A program made the translations under genes and the position numbers. Shown here one piece after another: positions 1 to 6,531 of a DNA stretch of 7,036 nt (its first letter is position 1; the number at the start of each line of letters is the position of its first letter). This stretch comes from Paracoccaceae bacterium (GTDB lineage Bacteria > Pseudomonadota > Alphaproteobacteria > Rhodobacterales > Rhodobacteraceae). The stretch spans positions 1-7,036 of the forward strand of contig JAHELH010000125.1 in the NCBI GenBank assembly GCA_024644285.1, written 5' to 3'. The notes under the pieces were generated by a model that was given only the letters and a program-made list of their open reading frames with translations, made no database searches and was not told where the DNA came from.

Positions 1-799
1 CGCCCAGGATCGCCTCGAACGGATGCACCGGCAGGCCGGCATCCTCGGGCGCGATCTCGAATTCGCGCACTGCGCCGTTCTCGATTGCCGCCACCCAGGA
101 CGACCCGGCGATCGACAATTCGTCTGTGCCGTCCGCGCCGTGGACCAGCCAGGCAGCCTCGCTGCCAAGCGCCAGCAAGGTTTCGGCCATCGGCCGGATC
201 AGGTCGCGTGAAAACGCGCCGGTCAGCTGGCGCTTGACGCCGGCCGGGTTGGTCAGCGGCCCGAGGATGTTGAAGATCGTGCGGGTGCCCAGTTCCGTCC
301 GGGTCGGCATCACATGGGCGATGGCCGGGTGGTGCATCGGCGCCATCATGAAGCAGATGCCGCAGGTTTCCAACGCCTTTTCAACTGCTTCGGCATGGAT
401 CATCACGTTGATACCCATCTGGGTCAGCGCGTCCGCCGCCCCCGATTTCGACGACAGGTTGCGGTTGCCGTGCTTGGCGACCGGCACGCCGGCCCCCGCC
501 ACGACAAAGGCCGTGGCGGTCGAGATGTTCAGCGTACCGCGCCCGTCGCCGCCGGTGCCGACGATGTCCATCGCGCCCTCGGGCGCGCGCACCTTGTGGC
601 ACTTGGCGCGCATCACCGCGGCGGCGGCGGCATATTCCTCGACCGTCTCGCCCCGCGTGCGCAGCGCCATCAACAGCCCGCCGATCTGGCTTGGCGTGGC
701 CTCGCCCTCGAACAGGATCTCGAAGGCCTGCTCGGCCTCTTCGCGGGTCAGCGGACGGTCGGCGGCGGCGCCGATCAGCGGTTTCAGCGCCTCGCTCAT
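1..799 (-). CDS. trpD: Anthranilate phosphoribosyltransferase, C-terminal end beyond window
   Basis: TrpD transfers the phosphoribosyl group of PRPP to anthranilate in the cytoplasm, the second step from chorismate to tryptophan. 266 codons are visible and run off the left edge; family members are usually about 340 residues, so some 75 C-terminal residues are missing only because the window ends. The family motifs are intact: the PRPP loop GTGGDG at residues 81-86, KHGNR at 109-113 followed by SSKSG (116-120), the HHP of the anthranilate site at 156-158, R-x-x-LG (167-171), FNILGPLTNP (176-185) and the acidic pair D226-E227 in VHGADGTDE. The start ATG (797-799) overlaps the trpG stop as ATGA. 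No Shine-Dalgarno sequence is evident, so translation is probably coupled to trpG. The reading frame is uninterrupted over all 266 codons. Identification is firm; only the C-terminus is unseen. Confidence 0.97.
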   Translation of the reverse strand, partial: MSEALKPLIGAAADRPLTREEAEQAFEILFEGEATPSQIGGLLMALRTRGETVEEYAAAAAVMRAKCHKVRAPEGAMDIVGTGGDGRGTLNISTATAFVVAGAGVPVAKHGNRNLSSKSGAADALTQMGINVMIHAEAVEKALETCGICFMMAPMHHPAIAHVMPTRTELGTRTIFNILGPLTNPAGVKRQLTGAFSRDLIRPMAETLLALGSEAAWLVHGADGTDELSIAGSSWVAAIENGAVREFEIAPEDAGLPVHPFEAILG

Positions 800-1377
800 G
801 CCGGCACCGGCACCGTGTCGAGGAAGTTCCGCAACAGCGCGTGGCCATGCTCGGTGGCGATGGATTCGGGATGGAACTGCACGCCGTGGACCGGCAGGTC
901 GCGGTGCTGCAGCCCCATGATCGTGCCATCCTCCAGCCAGGCGGTGACCTCCAGGCAGTCCGGCAGGCTGTCGCGGTCGACGATCAGCGAATGATAGCGC
1001 GTGGCGGCGAAGGGCGAGGGCAGGCCGCGGAAAACTCCGGCGCCGCTGTGCTGCATCGTCCCCAGCTTGCCGTGCACGATGTCATGCGCCCGCACCACGC
1101 GGCCGCCAAAGGCCTGGCCGATGGTCTGGTGGCCGAGGCAGACGCCCAGAAGCGGGGTGCGGGTTTCGGCGACGGCTTGCGTCAGCGCCAGGCAGATCCC
1201 GGCCTGGTCCGGGTCGCAGGGTCCCGGCGACAACACGATGCCCGCGGGCCGCATTCCCATCGCTTCCTGGACGTCCAGCGCATCGTTGCGGCGCACCACG
1301 ACCTCGGCCCCCAATTCGCCCAGATAATGGGCAAGATTGTAGGTAAAGCTGTCGTAGTTATCGATCAGCAGCAGCAT
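796..1377 (-). CDS. trpG: Anthranilate synthase component II (glutamine amidotransferase)
   Basis: TrpG hydrolyses glutamine and passes ammonia to TrpE, which uses it to make anthranilate from chorismate. The 193-residue length is normal for a stand-alone class I amidotransferase subunit. The start MLLLIDNYDSFTYNL is the classic TrpG/PabA N-terminus. The oxyanion-strand motif SPGPCDP lies at 50-56, the nucleophile elbow GVCLGHQ at 78-84 puts the catalytic cysteine at C80, HSL(I)V is at 129-133, and VQFHPES near 166-172 supplies the other triad members H169 and E171. The ATG at 1375-1377 has no clear Shine-Dalgarno sequence upstream. The gene is first in a minus-strand unit with trpD (4-bp ATGA overlap) and is divergent from the yibQ-like gene. 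Close PabA homologues make the same ammonia for folate synthesis. The protein may serve both pathways, but adjacency to trpD favours the tryptophan role. Confidence 0.97.
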   Translation of the reverse strand: MLLLIDNYDSFTYNLAHYLGELGAEVVVRRNDALDVQEAMGMRPAGIVLSPGPCDPDQAGICLALTQAVAETRTPLLGVCLGHQTIGQAFGGRVVRAHDIVHGKLGTMQHSGAGVFRGLPSPFAATRYHSLIVDRDSLPDCLEVTAWLEDGTIMGLQHRDLPVHGVQFHPESIATEHGHALLRNFLDTVPVPA

Positions 1378-1424
1378 TGCGCCGGTCTTGGTTTCATTTG
1401 GGGGTGCCCCGGGAAATCTCTCGC

Positions 1425-1458
1425 GCTATACATGCGCCCAGGCAGCAGGCAGGGTCAA
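1425..1458 (-). promoter_or_regulatory. Tentative sigma-70-like promoter for trpGD
   Basis: On the minus strand, TTGACC (plus 1453-1458) resembles a -35 box. Downstream, TATAGC (plus 1425-1430) is the best -10 match, but the spacing is 22 bp, longer than the usual 16-18. A hexamer at 18 bp spacing (CATGTA, plus 1429-1434) is a poor -10 match. The evidence is therefore either a good box at bad spacing or the reverse. Use of this site would give a leader of roughly 45 nt before trpG. Confidence 0.25.
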
Positions 1459-1493
1459 GGCGTCAGCAATCGGCAAGGCGGCGTGACGGACAA

Positions 1494-1498
1494 GAGGG
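1494..1498 (+). promoter_or_regulatory. Shine-Dalgarno sequence for the yibQ-like gene
   Basis: GAGGG ends 10 nt before the ATG at 1509. It decides the start: the open frame runs upstream to about 1377, but only this ATG has a ribosome site, and it is followed at once by a membrane anchor. Confidence 0.6.
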
Positions 1499-1508
1499 CG
1501 GAATTGCA

Positions 1509-3080
1509 ATGAAAGGTTTCCTGGCAGGCGTCGTAACGGGTGCCGTTGTCTCGGGTGTCGGATTCTTGGCGGCAGAGCGTTTCCTACCGCCCGTCGAGTT
1601 GCAGGCGCGCGCCCCCGAAGCGGGCGAAGTGGCGGTACCGGCGGGCTCGGAATTCAACGCAGAGCGTCCTGACGCACCGCCGATCTTGCCGGGCACCGAC
1701 CCGACGCCCGATGCCGGCCTGGCTCCGGCCGTGATTGCACCGGCCCCCGACAGCGACGCGCTGCCAGACACCACGCCGCTCGACGAACCCGTGCCGGTGG
1801 CGCTGGACGGCGCGGGCCTGACCGCGCCAGAGGACAGCCCGCCGCCCATCGTCGTGGCCGGCAGCGGGTCCGAGATTCCCGCGCAGCCGAGCGTCAGCCA
1901 GCCCGCCGCGCCGCAGGTCGACGTGGCCGCCGCGCCGGTGCAGCCCGCGGATACGCCGGTGACGGGCGCGGCGCCGGTTTCGCCCGGCCAGCCGGAATCC
2001 GAGACCGAACCGGTGGTGGAACCCTCCGACGTGGCGGCGCTGCCGCAGGTCACCCAGGCGCCCGCGACCCCTGCAGAGCCATCCGCCGATGCCGGACCGT
2101 CGCCAGAGGCGGCCGCATCCGCCGAAGCCCCGCAGACCGGGGCGGCCCCCGAAACGCCGGCCGGCCCCGCGCCGGATGCCGATGCCCCGGCCGGCCCCGC
2201 CGAAATCGCCGCGCTTCCGCAAACCGGGGCGGCGCCCGAAACGCCGGCGGGCCCCGGGACCGGAGCCGACGCCCCGCCCATCGCGGTGCCCGAAGCGCCC
2301 TCGGGGCTGCGCCTGCCGGTCCCGGAGATCGCGGACATGGCCCCCGGCGTGACCACGGACCGCCTACCGCGGATCGGGGCGGAAGAACCGGTCGAGGAGG
2401 CTTCCCCGTCGGAACCGGCGCTGACGCGCTTCGCGGTGCCCTACGAGGCTCCGGAAGGCAGCCCGATGATGGCGCTGGTGCTGATCGACGTCGGCGATGT
2501 CAGACCCAGCGCCGAGGTGCTGGCGGAATTGCCGCTGCCGCTCGCCGTCGCGCTCGATCCGACGCTTCCCGACGCGGCGGCGCTGATGCGCAGCTACCGG
2601 GAGGCGGGGCTCGAGATCGCGATCCTGACGCCGCTTCCGAAAGGCGCGGCGCCGGCGGATGTCGAGGTGGCGTTCGCCGGCTTCTTGAGGGCGCTGCCCG
2701 AGGCGGTGGCGGTCATGGACATGCCCGAGGGGCTGTTGCAGGAAAGCCGTCCGCGCGCGGTACAAGTGATCGAGATCCTGGCCGAAACCGGTCACGGGCT
2801 GGTCACCTACGAGCGCGGGCTGAACCCTGCGTTGCAGATCGCGCCGCAGAAGAACGTGGCCGCCGCCGCCGTTTTCCGAAGCATCGATCCCGGCAACCAC
2901 GACGTCGTGGTGATGAAGCGGTTCCTGGACCAGGCGGCATTTCGCGCCGGGCAGGAGGGCCGGGTCATCCTGACGGCCGAGGCGCGCCCCGAAACGCTGA
3001 CGGCTCTGGCGGAATGGTCGCTGGGAACCCGCGCGGCGACGGTGGCCTTCGCGCCGCTATCGGTGGTGCTGTCGCATTGA
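1509..3080 (+). CDS. Membrane-anchored divergent polysaccharide deacetylase (YibQ-type) protein, probably catalytically degenerate
   Basis: A 523-residue protein in three parts. Residues 2-22 are a Gly/Ala-rich hydrophobic helix that looks like a signal anchor or uncleaved signal peptide. Residues about 30-318 are a low-complexity Ala/Pro/Asp/Glu linker with a 29-residue repeat. Residues about 321-523 resemble the divergent polysaccharide deacetylase (YibQ, Polysacc_deac_2) family: the first strand MALVLIDVGDV, an LPLPLAVALDP segment, the FLDQ...R.G.EG helix, and a C-terminal RPETLTALAEW...FAPLSVVL that fits the family well. The usual catalytic or metal-site residues look replaced: IDDxG is IDVGD, the HxPM motif reads TPLP, NHMGS is absent, and the late GHP motif reads AEARP. 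I infer a periplasmic, perhaps non-enzymatic, envelope protein. It is divergent from trpG and convergent with trpE. The start at 1509 is chosen by its GAGGG site and the membrane anchor. Family placement is fairly sure, function is not. Confidence 0.85.
   Translation: MKGFLAGVVTGAVVSGVGFLAAERFLPPVELQARAPEAGEVAVPAGSEFNAERPDAPPILPGTDPTPDAGLAPAVIAPAPDSDALPDTTPLDEPVPVALDGAGLTAPEDSPPPIVVAGSGSEIPAQPSVSQPAAPQVDVAAAPVQPADTPVTGAAPVSPGQPESETEPVVEPSDVAALPQVTQAPATPAEPSADAGPSPEAAASAEAPQTGAAPETPAGPAPDADAPAGPAEIAALPQTGAAPETPAGPGTGADAPPIAVPEAPSGLRLPVPEIADMAPGVTTDRLPRIGAEEPVEEASPSEPALTRFAVPYEAPEGSPMMALVLIDVGDVRPSAEVLAELPLPLAVALDPTLPDAAALMRSYREAGLEIAILTPLPKGAAPADVEVAFAGFLRALPEAVAVMDMPEGLLQESRPRAVQVIEILAETGHGLVTYERGLNPALQIAPQKNVAAAAVFRSIDPGNHDVVVMKRFLDQAAFRAGQEGRVILTAEARPETLTALAEWSLGTRAATVAFAPLSVVLSH
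2043..2303 (+). repeat. Three-copy 87-bp (29-residue) tandem repeat in the linker of the yibQ-like gene
   Basis: Three successive 29-residue units begin with PQ at residues 179, 208 and 237 (nucleotides 2043, 2130 and 2217). Units 2 and 3 share the 13-residue block PQTGAAPETPAGP exactly. Unit 1 is diverged but keeps PQ...AP.TPA.P in register and is preceded by AALPQ, as unit 3 is. At DNA level the shared 39 bp of units 2 and 3 (2130-2168 and 2217-2255) differ only at a few codon third positions. The second half of unit 3 is weak. The period keeps the reading frame. Confidence 0.75.
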
Positions 3081-3104
3081 GGGGCGGCGCGGCGGGCCCG
3101 GGTT
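3081..3104. other. 24-bp convergent intergenic gap
   Basis: The stop codons of the yibQ-like gene (TGA, 3078-3080) and of trpE (TGA on the minus strand, 3105-3107) face each other across 24 G/C-rich bases. The gap contains the 8-bp palindrome CGGGCCCG (3093-3100), but no looped stem with a T-tract on either strand, so no intrinsic terminator can be called. Confidence 0.7.
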
Positions 3105-4616
3105 TCAGGAATTGCCGTTCCGCATGAACCGGCCGGCATCCTGCGCGGCGGCCCGGATCGCCCGGGACTTGTTCACCGTCTCCTGGAATTCCGCCTCGGG
3201 ATCGCTGTCATAGACCACGCCGCCGCCGGCCTGGATGTAGAGTTGGCCGTCCTTCAGAACGGCCGTGCGCAGCGCGATGCACATGTCCATGTCGCCGCCG
3301 GCGCTGAAATAGCCGACGCCGCCGGCATAGACGCCGCGCTTTTCCGGCTCCAGCTCGTCGATGATCTGCATCGCCCGCACTTTCGGCGCGCCCGAGACGG
3401 TTCCCGCCGGCAGCCCGGCCAGTAGCGCGGACAAGGCGTCGTGGTCTTCGGATAGCTCTCCGACCACGTTCGACACGATGTGCATGACGTGGCTGTAGCG
3501 CTCGACGATGAATTGCTCGGTCGGATGCACGCTGCCGACCTTGCTGACCCGCGCGGTGTCGTTGCGCCCCAGATCCAGCAGCATCAGGTGCTCGGCGCGC
3601 TCTTTCTCGTCGGCCAGCAGGCTTTCTTCGTGCGCGCGGTCTTCCTCGGGCGTGGCGCCGCGCGGCCGGGTGCCGGCGATGGGGCGGATCGTCACCTCGC
3701 CCCCGAAGACGCGCACCAGGATTTCCGGAGACGCGCCGATCACCTGGAAGTCACCGAAATTGAAGAAGAACATGAACGGCGACGGGTTGGTGCGCCGCAG
3801 CGAGCGGTAGAGCGTGAAGGGCGGCAGGGTGAATTCCTGCCGCCAGCGCTGCGACGGCACCACCTGAAAGATGTCGCCCGCGCGAATGTATTCCTTGGCG
3901 CGTTCCACCGCCGCCAGATAGCCCTCGTGGGTGAAATTCGACACCGGCTCGGGGATGTCGGCGATCTCGCCCAGATCGCGGCTGCTGTCGACCGGGCTGC
4001 GTTCCAGGTCGCGCACCGCGTCCATCACCCGCTCGGCCGCCTGCGCATAGGCCGCGCGCGCCGACTGGCCGCTCGACACCCAGGCGGGCGAGACCACGGT
4101 GACCTCGCCCTTGACCCCGTCCAGCACCGCCACGACCGAGGGCCGCAGCATCACCGCGTCGGGCAGGCCCAGCGGATCGGGATTGACATCCGGAAGGTGC
4201 TCGACCAGCCGGATCATGTCGTATCCCAGGTAGCCGAACAGCCCGGCGCTGGCCGCAGGCAGGTCGTCGGGCAGCTCGATCCGGCTTTCCGCGATGACCG
4301 CGCGCAGCGTGTCCAGCGGATTGCCGTCGAGGTCGTCGAAGGCGGCGGGATCGAACCGTGCCGACCGGTTCAGCCGCGACCGGGTGCCGTGGCAATCCCA
4401 GATCAGGTCCGGTTTCAGCCCGATGATCGAGTAGCGCCCGCGCACCTCGCCGCCGGTCACCGATTCCAGCATGAAGCTGTCCTTGCGCGCGCCGGCGAGC
4501 TTCAGCATCAGCGAGACCGGCGTGTCCAGATCGGCGGCCAGCCGGGTATAGACCACCTGGTTGCGCCCGGCCGCATAGCCCGCCTCGAAGGCGTCGTAGG
4601 ACGGGGTCAGGGCCAT
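3105..4616 (-). CDS. trpE: Anthranilate synthase component I
   Basis: TrpE is the chorismate-binding subunit that, with ammonia from TrpG, makes anthranilate: the committed and usually tryptophan-inhibited step. 503 residues is a normal length for a stand-alone TrpE. The N-terminal domain carries F-M-L-E-S at 48-52, matching the LLES element where tryptophan binds and feedback-resistant changes arise in enteric enzymes. NPSPFMFFF at 277-285 is the second tryptophan-site motif. The chorismate core follows: IRPIAGTRPRG (310-320), DEKERAEHLMLLDLGRND (336-353), ERYSHVMHIV with the probable catalytic H379, LPAGTVSGAPK (402-412), then the late QAGGGVVYDSDPE and the NKSRA lysine region. It is therefore likely active and feedback-sensitive. 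It starts 3 bp after the ppiD stop with no obvious ribosome site. It is separated from trpG by the oppositely oriented yibQ-like gene. It is not a TrpE-TrpG fusion of the rhizobial kind. Confidence 0.97.
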   Translation of the reverse strand: MALTPSYDAFEAGYAAGRNQVVYTRLAADLDTPVSLMLKLAGARKDSFMLESVTGGEVRGRYSIIGLKPDLIWDCHGTRSRLNRSARFDPAAFDDLDGNPLDTLRAVIAESRIELPDDLPAASAGLFGYLGYDMIRLVEHLPDVNPDPLGLPDAVMLRPSVVAVLDGVKGEVTVVSPAWVSSGQSARAAYAQAAERVMDAVRDLERSPVDSSRDLGEIADIPEPVSNFTHEGYLAAVERAKEYIRAGDIFQVVPSQRWRQEFTLPPFTLYRSLRRTNPSPFMFFFNFGDFQVIGASPEILVRVFGGEVTIRPIAGTRPRGATPEEDRAHEESLLADEKERAEHLMLLDLGRNDTARVSKVGSVHPTEQFIVERYSHVMHIVSNVVGELSEDHDALSALLAGLPAGTVSGAPKVRAMQIIDELEPEKRGVYAGGVGYFSAGGDMDMCIALRTAVLKDGQLYIQAGGGVVYDSDPEAEFQETVNKSRAIRAAAQDAGRFMRNGNS

Positions 4617-4619
4617 GGA

Positions 4620-6467
4620 TCAGGGAAAGTTCGCGTGCACGGCGTTGATCGCCGCCTGGTTCAAAGAGATACCGGCCTGCGTCTCGATGGCCTGGGTATA
4701 GGCCTGCAGGATGTCGGCGCCGATGGCCTGGGCCGTCGCGGCCTCGAAGGTCCGCTTGCGCGCGGCGATGTCGGCGTCGTCCGGATCGGGCGGGTTCACC
4801 GCGTTCAGCCGCACCAGATAGGCGGCGGTCGGGCCCACGACGACGCGGATCTCGCCTGCGTCCATGCTGAACACCTGTTCAATAAAATCCGTCGGCGTGT
4901 CCGGGACAAAGCCGTCCCGGGTGATGTCGGTTTCCGACGTCAGCGTCAGGCCCAGCTCCTCGGGTGCCGCGCCGTCGCGCAACCGGGCGGCCAGCGCCTC
5001 GGCCTGTTTCGCCAGCGCCTGCGCCGTGGCCTCGGCGCGCCAGCCGCTCTCGGCCTGGCCGCGCGCGTCCTCGAAGGGCCGCAGCCTCGGCGCCACCACC
5101 TCGTCGACCCGCAGCGCGAAGACGCCGCCATCCTCCAGCGCGATCACTTCCGGGAAATCGCCCTCGGCCGCGGCCATTGCGGCGTCGCGGAACGCGGCAT
5201 AGGCGGCCATCCCGTCGTCGGTGGTGGCGGTCCAGTCGATCCGGCCCAGCTGCATGTCGGTTTCCTGCGCCAGTTCTTCCAGTGTCGCGCCGCCGGCCAG
5301 CAGGTCGTCGATATTGTCGATCCGGTTCTCGATATCGCGCCGCGCCGCGTCCAGGGCGAACTCGTCCAGCAGGTCGTCGCGCGCGTCTTCGAAGGGGGTC
5401 TCCTGTGCTGCCAGGATGCCGTTCATCCGGAACAGGGCGGGGCCCAGATCGGTGTCGACCGGGCCGGCGATGCCCGGGCCCTCCAGCGCGAACACCGCGG
5501 GACCGGCCGCGCCCAGCTCGGCTTCGGTCACGTCGCCCAGGTCGATGTCGGAAAGCGACAGCTCGCGCTCCTCGACAAGGTCCTCGAATTCCCTCTCGCC
5601 CGCATCCAGCGCCGCCTTCGCCGCCTCCGCCGCCGCCTGGTCGCGAAAGATCAGCCGCTCGACCAGCCGCCGCTCGGGCGTGACGAAATCGTCGATCCGC
5701 TCTTGGTAGAGCTGCTGCAGCGCCTCTTCGTTGATCTCGATGCTGTCGACGATCATGTCGGGGGTCAGCGCGGCATAGGTGATCTTCTTGGTCTCGGGCA
5801 GCATGAAATCGTCGGGATTGGCCTCGTAATAGGACCGCAGATCGTCCTCGCCCGGGGCGGCGATCTCGGCGTCCAGGGCCTCGACGCCCAGCACCGCCCA
5901 GTCGAAATCGCGGCGTTCGGCGACATAGGTCAGGATCGTGTCGGTATAGGCCGGCGGCGCGCCCACGCCCGCGCTCACCGCGCCTTGCAGCATGGAGCGC
6001 GCCAGCTCCGCCCGCAGGTCGGCCTCGAATTCGGCCTCCGACAGGCCGGCGCGTTCCAGCGCAAAGGCATAGGCGTCGCGGTCAAAGCCGCCGTCGAGCC
6101 CCTGGAACGCCGGGATTTCCAGGATCTGCCGACCCACCACCGCGTCGCCCACCGACAGGCCAAGCTCGGCGGCTTCGTTTTCCAGCGCCACGGTCGACAC
6201 GATGCGCTGCAGCACCGCGCGGTCGATGCCGAATTGCTGGGCCTGGGCCAGCGTCATGTTGGTTCCCAGCTGGGCCGAGAAGGCAGTGATTTCCTGCTGC
6301 AATTCGCGGGCATAGCGGTTCACGTCGATCGGCGTCTCGCCGACATGTCCGACATTGCGCACGGTGCCGCCGAAATTGGTCGCGCCGAAGCCCGCCAGGC
6401 CCACGATCAGCAAGATCACGATCACCCAGACCGCCGTCTTCGAGGTCACGCCCTTGGTCTTTGCCAT
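4620..6467 (-). CDS. ppiD: PpiD-like membrane-anchored periplasmic peptidylprolyl isomerase / chaperone
   Basis: A 615-residue protein close in length to E. coli PpiD (623), an inner-membrane chaperone that helps proteins leaving the Sec translocon fold in the periplasm. A short basic tail (MAKTKGVTSK) precedes one membrane helix at about 11-30, giving an N-in, C-out topology. Residues about 36-190 fit the SurA/PpiD N-terminal chaperone domain, with GIDRAVLQRIV at 80-90 and PAFQGLDGGFD at 119-129. A parvulin-type domain follows at about 262-352, then a helical C-terminal half. The parvulin histidines look lost: the usual HIL reads RLIF (271-274) and GYHII reads GPALF (342-346), so isomerase activity is doubtful and a chaperone role likelier. 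The start at ATG 6465-6467 has GGAG 7 nt upstream; a TTG five codons earlier is less likely. Its stop lies 3 bp before trpE. Confidence 0.9.
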   Translation of the reverse strand: MAKTKGVTSKTAVWVIVILLIVGLAGFGATNFGGTVRNVGHVGETPIDVNRYARELQQEITAFSAQLGTNMTLAQAQQFGIDRAVLQRIVSTVALENEAAELGLSVGDAVVGRQILEIPAFQGLDGGFDRDAYAFALERAGLSEAEFEADLRAELARSMLQGAVSAGVGAPPAYTDTILTYVAERRDFDWAVLGVEALDAEIAAPGEDDLRSYYEANPDDFMLPETKKITYAALTPDMIVDSIEINEEALQQLYQERIDDFVTPERRLVERLIFRDQAAAEAAKAALDAGEREFEDLVEERELSLSDIDLGDVTEAELGAAGPAVFALEGPGIAGPVDTDLGPALFRMNGILAAQETPFEDARDDLLDEFALDAARRDIENRIDNIDDLLAGGATLEELAQETDMQLGRIDWTATTDDGMAAYAAFRDAAMAAAEGDFPEVIALEDGGVFALRVDEVVAPRLRPFEDARGQAESGWRAEATAQALAKQAEALAARLRDGAAPEELGLTLTSETDITRDGFVPDTPTDFIEQVFSMDAGEIRVVVGPTAAYLVRLNAVNPPDPDDADIAARKRTFEAATAQAIGADILQAYTQAIETQAGISLNQAAINAVHANFP

Positions 6468-6531
6468 CTCGCCGCTCCGCAAGGCTGAAGTCCTCGCGCG
6501 GGTTTACGCGCAGGGGCTCAGGGGGGCAAGG
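6468..6531. other. 64-bp gap between the aminotransferase gene and ppiD
   Basis: Apart from the ppiD ribosome site, the gap holds a small inverted repeat, GCGCG at 6496-6500 and CGCGC at 6507-6511, with a 6-nt loop and no T-tract. I see no convincing promoter or terminator. Read-through from the aminotransferase gene into ppiD-trpE is possible, and so is a promoter of a kind I cannot recognise by eye. Confidence 0.5.
6475..6478 (-). promoter_or_regulatory. Shine-Dalgarno sequence for ppiD
   Basis: GGAG on the minus strand lies 7 nt before the ATG at 6465-6467. It favours that ATG over the in-frame TTG at 6480-6482, which would lie upstream of this site. Confidence 0.65.

Larger units (their letters stand above)
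1378..1508. promoter_or_regulatory. Divergent intergenic region between trpG and the yibQ-like gene
   Basis: This 131-bp gap is the only non-coding stretch over 100 bp in the window and must hold the start signals for trpG (minus) and probably for the yibQ-like gene (plus). It is less uniformly G+C-rich than its surroundings, with AT-richer pockets at about 1391-1399, 1414-1419 and 1427-1433. Read on the minus strand it contains no run of TGG codons, so I see no classical tryptophan leader peptide. I also see no hairpin followed by a T-tract. A short G/C inverted element (GGGG-TG-CCCC, 1401-1410) is present but small. No operator can be named from sequence alone. Confidence 0.6.

Noticed and set aside
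1365..1433. Longer version of the upstream ORF before trpG, with ATG at 1431-1433 (minus strand, 23 codons with stop)
   Set aside because: It has no ribosome site and no Trp codons, and its ATG falls inside the most likely -10 region, so it may not be transcribed.
1377..1508. Extending the yibQ-like gene upstream to the start of its open frame near 1377
   Set aside because: That would place about 44 Arg/Gln-rich residues before the membrane anchor and overlap the trpG start. The ATG at 1509 has the ribosome site and begins directly with the anchor.
126..1512. Several plus-strand frames (126-920, 314-994, 691-1512) opposite trpD and trpG
   Set aside because: They lie antisense to confidently identified enzymes, overlap each other, and have Arg/Pro/Ala-rich compositions typical of shadow frames.
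1463..2356. A 297-codon minus-strand frame opposite the linker of the yibQ-like gene
   Set aside because: It is a Gly/Ala/Ser-rich shadow of the repetitive G+C-rich linker, with no motif of its own. The sense gene has a ribosome site, a membrane anchor and a recognisable domain.
3081..3104. Possible bidirectional terminator between the yibQ-like gene and trpE
   Set aside because: The CGGGCCCG palindrome has no loop, and no T-tract follows on either strand.
3480..6488. A 1002-codon open frame on the plus strand, antisense to trpE and ppiD
   Set aside because: It is register-aligned, codon for codon, with both sense genes (trpE and ppiD are in the same frame, 3 bp apart). An antisense stop would need a sense TTA, CTA or TCA codon, and the open frame shows that none occurs in about 995 sense codons, as expected with strong G/C wobble bias. 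The predicted product is rich in Arg, His, Gln and Gly and shows no family motif, while both sense proteins are unmistakable.
6496..6511. Inverted repeat GCGCG-N6-CGCGC between the aminotransferase gene and ppiD as a terminator
   Set aside because: A 5-bp stem in G+C-rich DNA is easily found by chance, and no T-tract follows in the direction of transcription.
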